Source: Apostichopus japonicus
Lineage: Eukaryota; Echinodermata; Holothuroidea; Aspidochirotida; Stichopodidae
Assembly (NCBI RefSeq): GCF_037975245.1
Contig: NC_092578.1
Span: 6,727,001-6,791,000, forward strand
Direction of reading: 5' to 3'
DNA length: 64,000 nucleotides
The notes under the pieces were generated by a model. The model saw nothing but the letters and a program-made list of their open reading frames with translations, was not told where the DNA came from and ran no database searches. Each line of letters opens with the position of its first letter. Position 1 is the first letter of the stretch. Shown here one piece after another: positions 62,860-64,000 of the stretch. Made by a program: the position numbers and the translations under genes.

Positions 62860-64000
62860 GTAAGATAATTAAGTAAAACTAGGGTTTGTATTTCTTTGTT
62901 TAAAGACACACTCTGTTGGATGGTAAAAAGTAAAGTTGTCTTACCTAAAACTTTTACATCGCCACGGTTTCAGTCAGGTCTTCTGAAATGGTTATAGTAA
63001 TTGTGATGTCCACATGAAATTAAGTTTTGGGGCATCCTTCTTGACTCTGGTACTTATGTCACCAGATCACACTCAAAATTTAATTATAGTGTTCCTGGAA
63101 AAAAGTTTATCGCTTAATATAAGCCCGACTAAATTGTAATGCAGCAAAATATTAACAGCTTCAAGTGCACAAACAAAGGTAATAAAAAAATGTGTGATCC
63201 TGGATAATAACGTTTGTAATTAATGCACTCCTTGAATGCTTACAAAATCCAGAGGCGAAAATGAAAGCCGTTCCTGTGACAGGTCTTTGTAGCGGCAGTT
63301 CACTCATTAACAATACCCGTTAGCTCGCTACAAGAGAAATAACTTGATTGCGTGACTATAAAACTAATTTGTATTTATGACAAGGTTTATAATCGCTGTC
63401 ACTTCAGAGAATGAGAGTCTACCATTAAATCGCAGTAAACATATAATACAGTGAGGTGATGAGTGCCCTTACGAACTTTTCCAACAAAATTGCTTTGAAG
63501 TGGAGAAAGTTTAATGCACAAATAAGGTGTTTGCTACGCGAAATATATATGAAATAACTTGTTCTTTATAGGTTTAGAAATCTTTCACACACATAATAAT
63601 ATTGCTTCCGCATGGATAATGATTAAACAGTAGCAAATGCTCTCAATAAAATAACGCTAGCTTCTGCTTGCGTAATACACAAGTAACTTTCTTTGGACAG
63701 AGCAAAGAGATGGCACAACTTGAACAATACATTTAGAGTTGACCCGAACAAGTCTCATTGATACATTTGCTTAAAATTATCAAAAGATTATATTTTTGTA
63801 TATTCTCTTCAAAGCTTGTAAAGGTCTTGATCAATTGATTTTTTCCTGATACACTTCTTTCCATGTGTAAAATTCTTTACTCCTAAAATCCATCTTAAAT
63901 GGCATTTACTGTATGCTAGTCATATCACCATTTTTGGATAGGGAGTATGTGCAGGGGTTCCTCATTATGGGCACAATTTTGACGGGAAGATTTATTTGGG
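62860..64000 (+). other. Intron after exon 16, running off the window
   Basis: No further exon of the stereocilin-like gene was recognised here. The C-terminal part and any GPI signal must lie to the right. Confidence 0.5.

Overview
This is a eukaryotic window: introns with GT-AG borders, small exons, abundant microsatellites and many non-autonomous DNA transposons. The two genes, the frequent CCTAGGCCTA-type palindromes (about 27.4-28.8 kb) and the AT-rich introns fit a marine invertebrate deuterostome, most likely an echinoderm. That taxonomic call is an inference from style and is not proven by the sequence.

Layout. 1-5232 is intergenic or promoter sequence with several small transposons. 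5233-24056 (+) is a complete 21-exon gene. It encodes a predicted 1140-residue membrane protein: signal peptide, leucine-rich-repeat (LRR) array with nearly one LRR per 72-nt phase-2 exon, a cysteine-rich GCC2/GCC3 (ephrin-receptor-like) segment, then a multi-pass membrane domain with a YWYWE motif and a short cytoplasmic tail carrying an acidic dileucine signal. Its introns hold very long simple repeats. 24057-27100 is intergenic; it contains a diverged second copy of the sequence that lies just upstream of this gene's start codon, and a 1.28-kb hAT-type element. From about 27.2 kb to the right edge is a second + strand gene: a possible promoter and first non-coding exon near 27.2-27.5 kb, a long first intron, and 16 coding exons from 35778 to 62859 (942 codons). 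It is open at the right edge. It encodes a secreted, heavily N-glycosylated protein of the stereocilin/otoancorin/mesothelin superfamily.

Mobile DNA is the other theme. I find seven hAT-type elements with perfect 8-bp target-site duplications (TSDs), an eighth small family with one intact 8-bp TSD, two copies of a TTAA-flanked element, a 5.2-kb element with perfect 24-bp terminal inverted repeats (TIRs) and eleven copies of a 14-bp motif clustered near its ends, a 1.9-kb element whose ends are arrays of CTTAAG palindromes, two tRNA-derived SINE families, and the 3' end of an L2/CR1-like LINE. No intact transposase or reverse transcriptase is present. Both genes appear to be extracellular or cell-surface proteins; nothing in the sequence shows that they work together.
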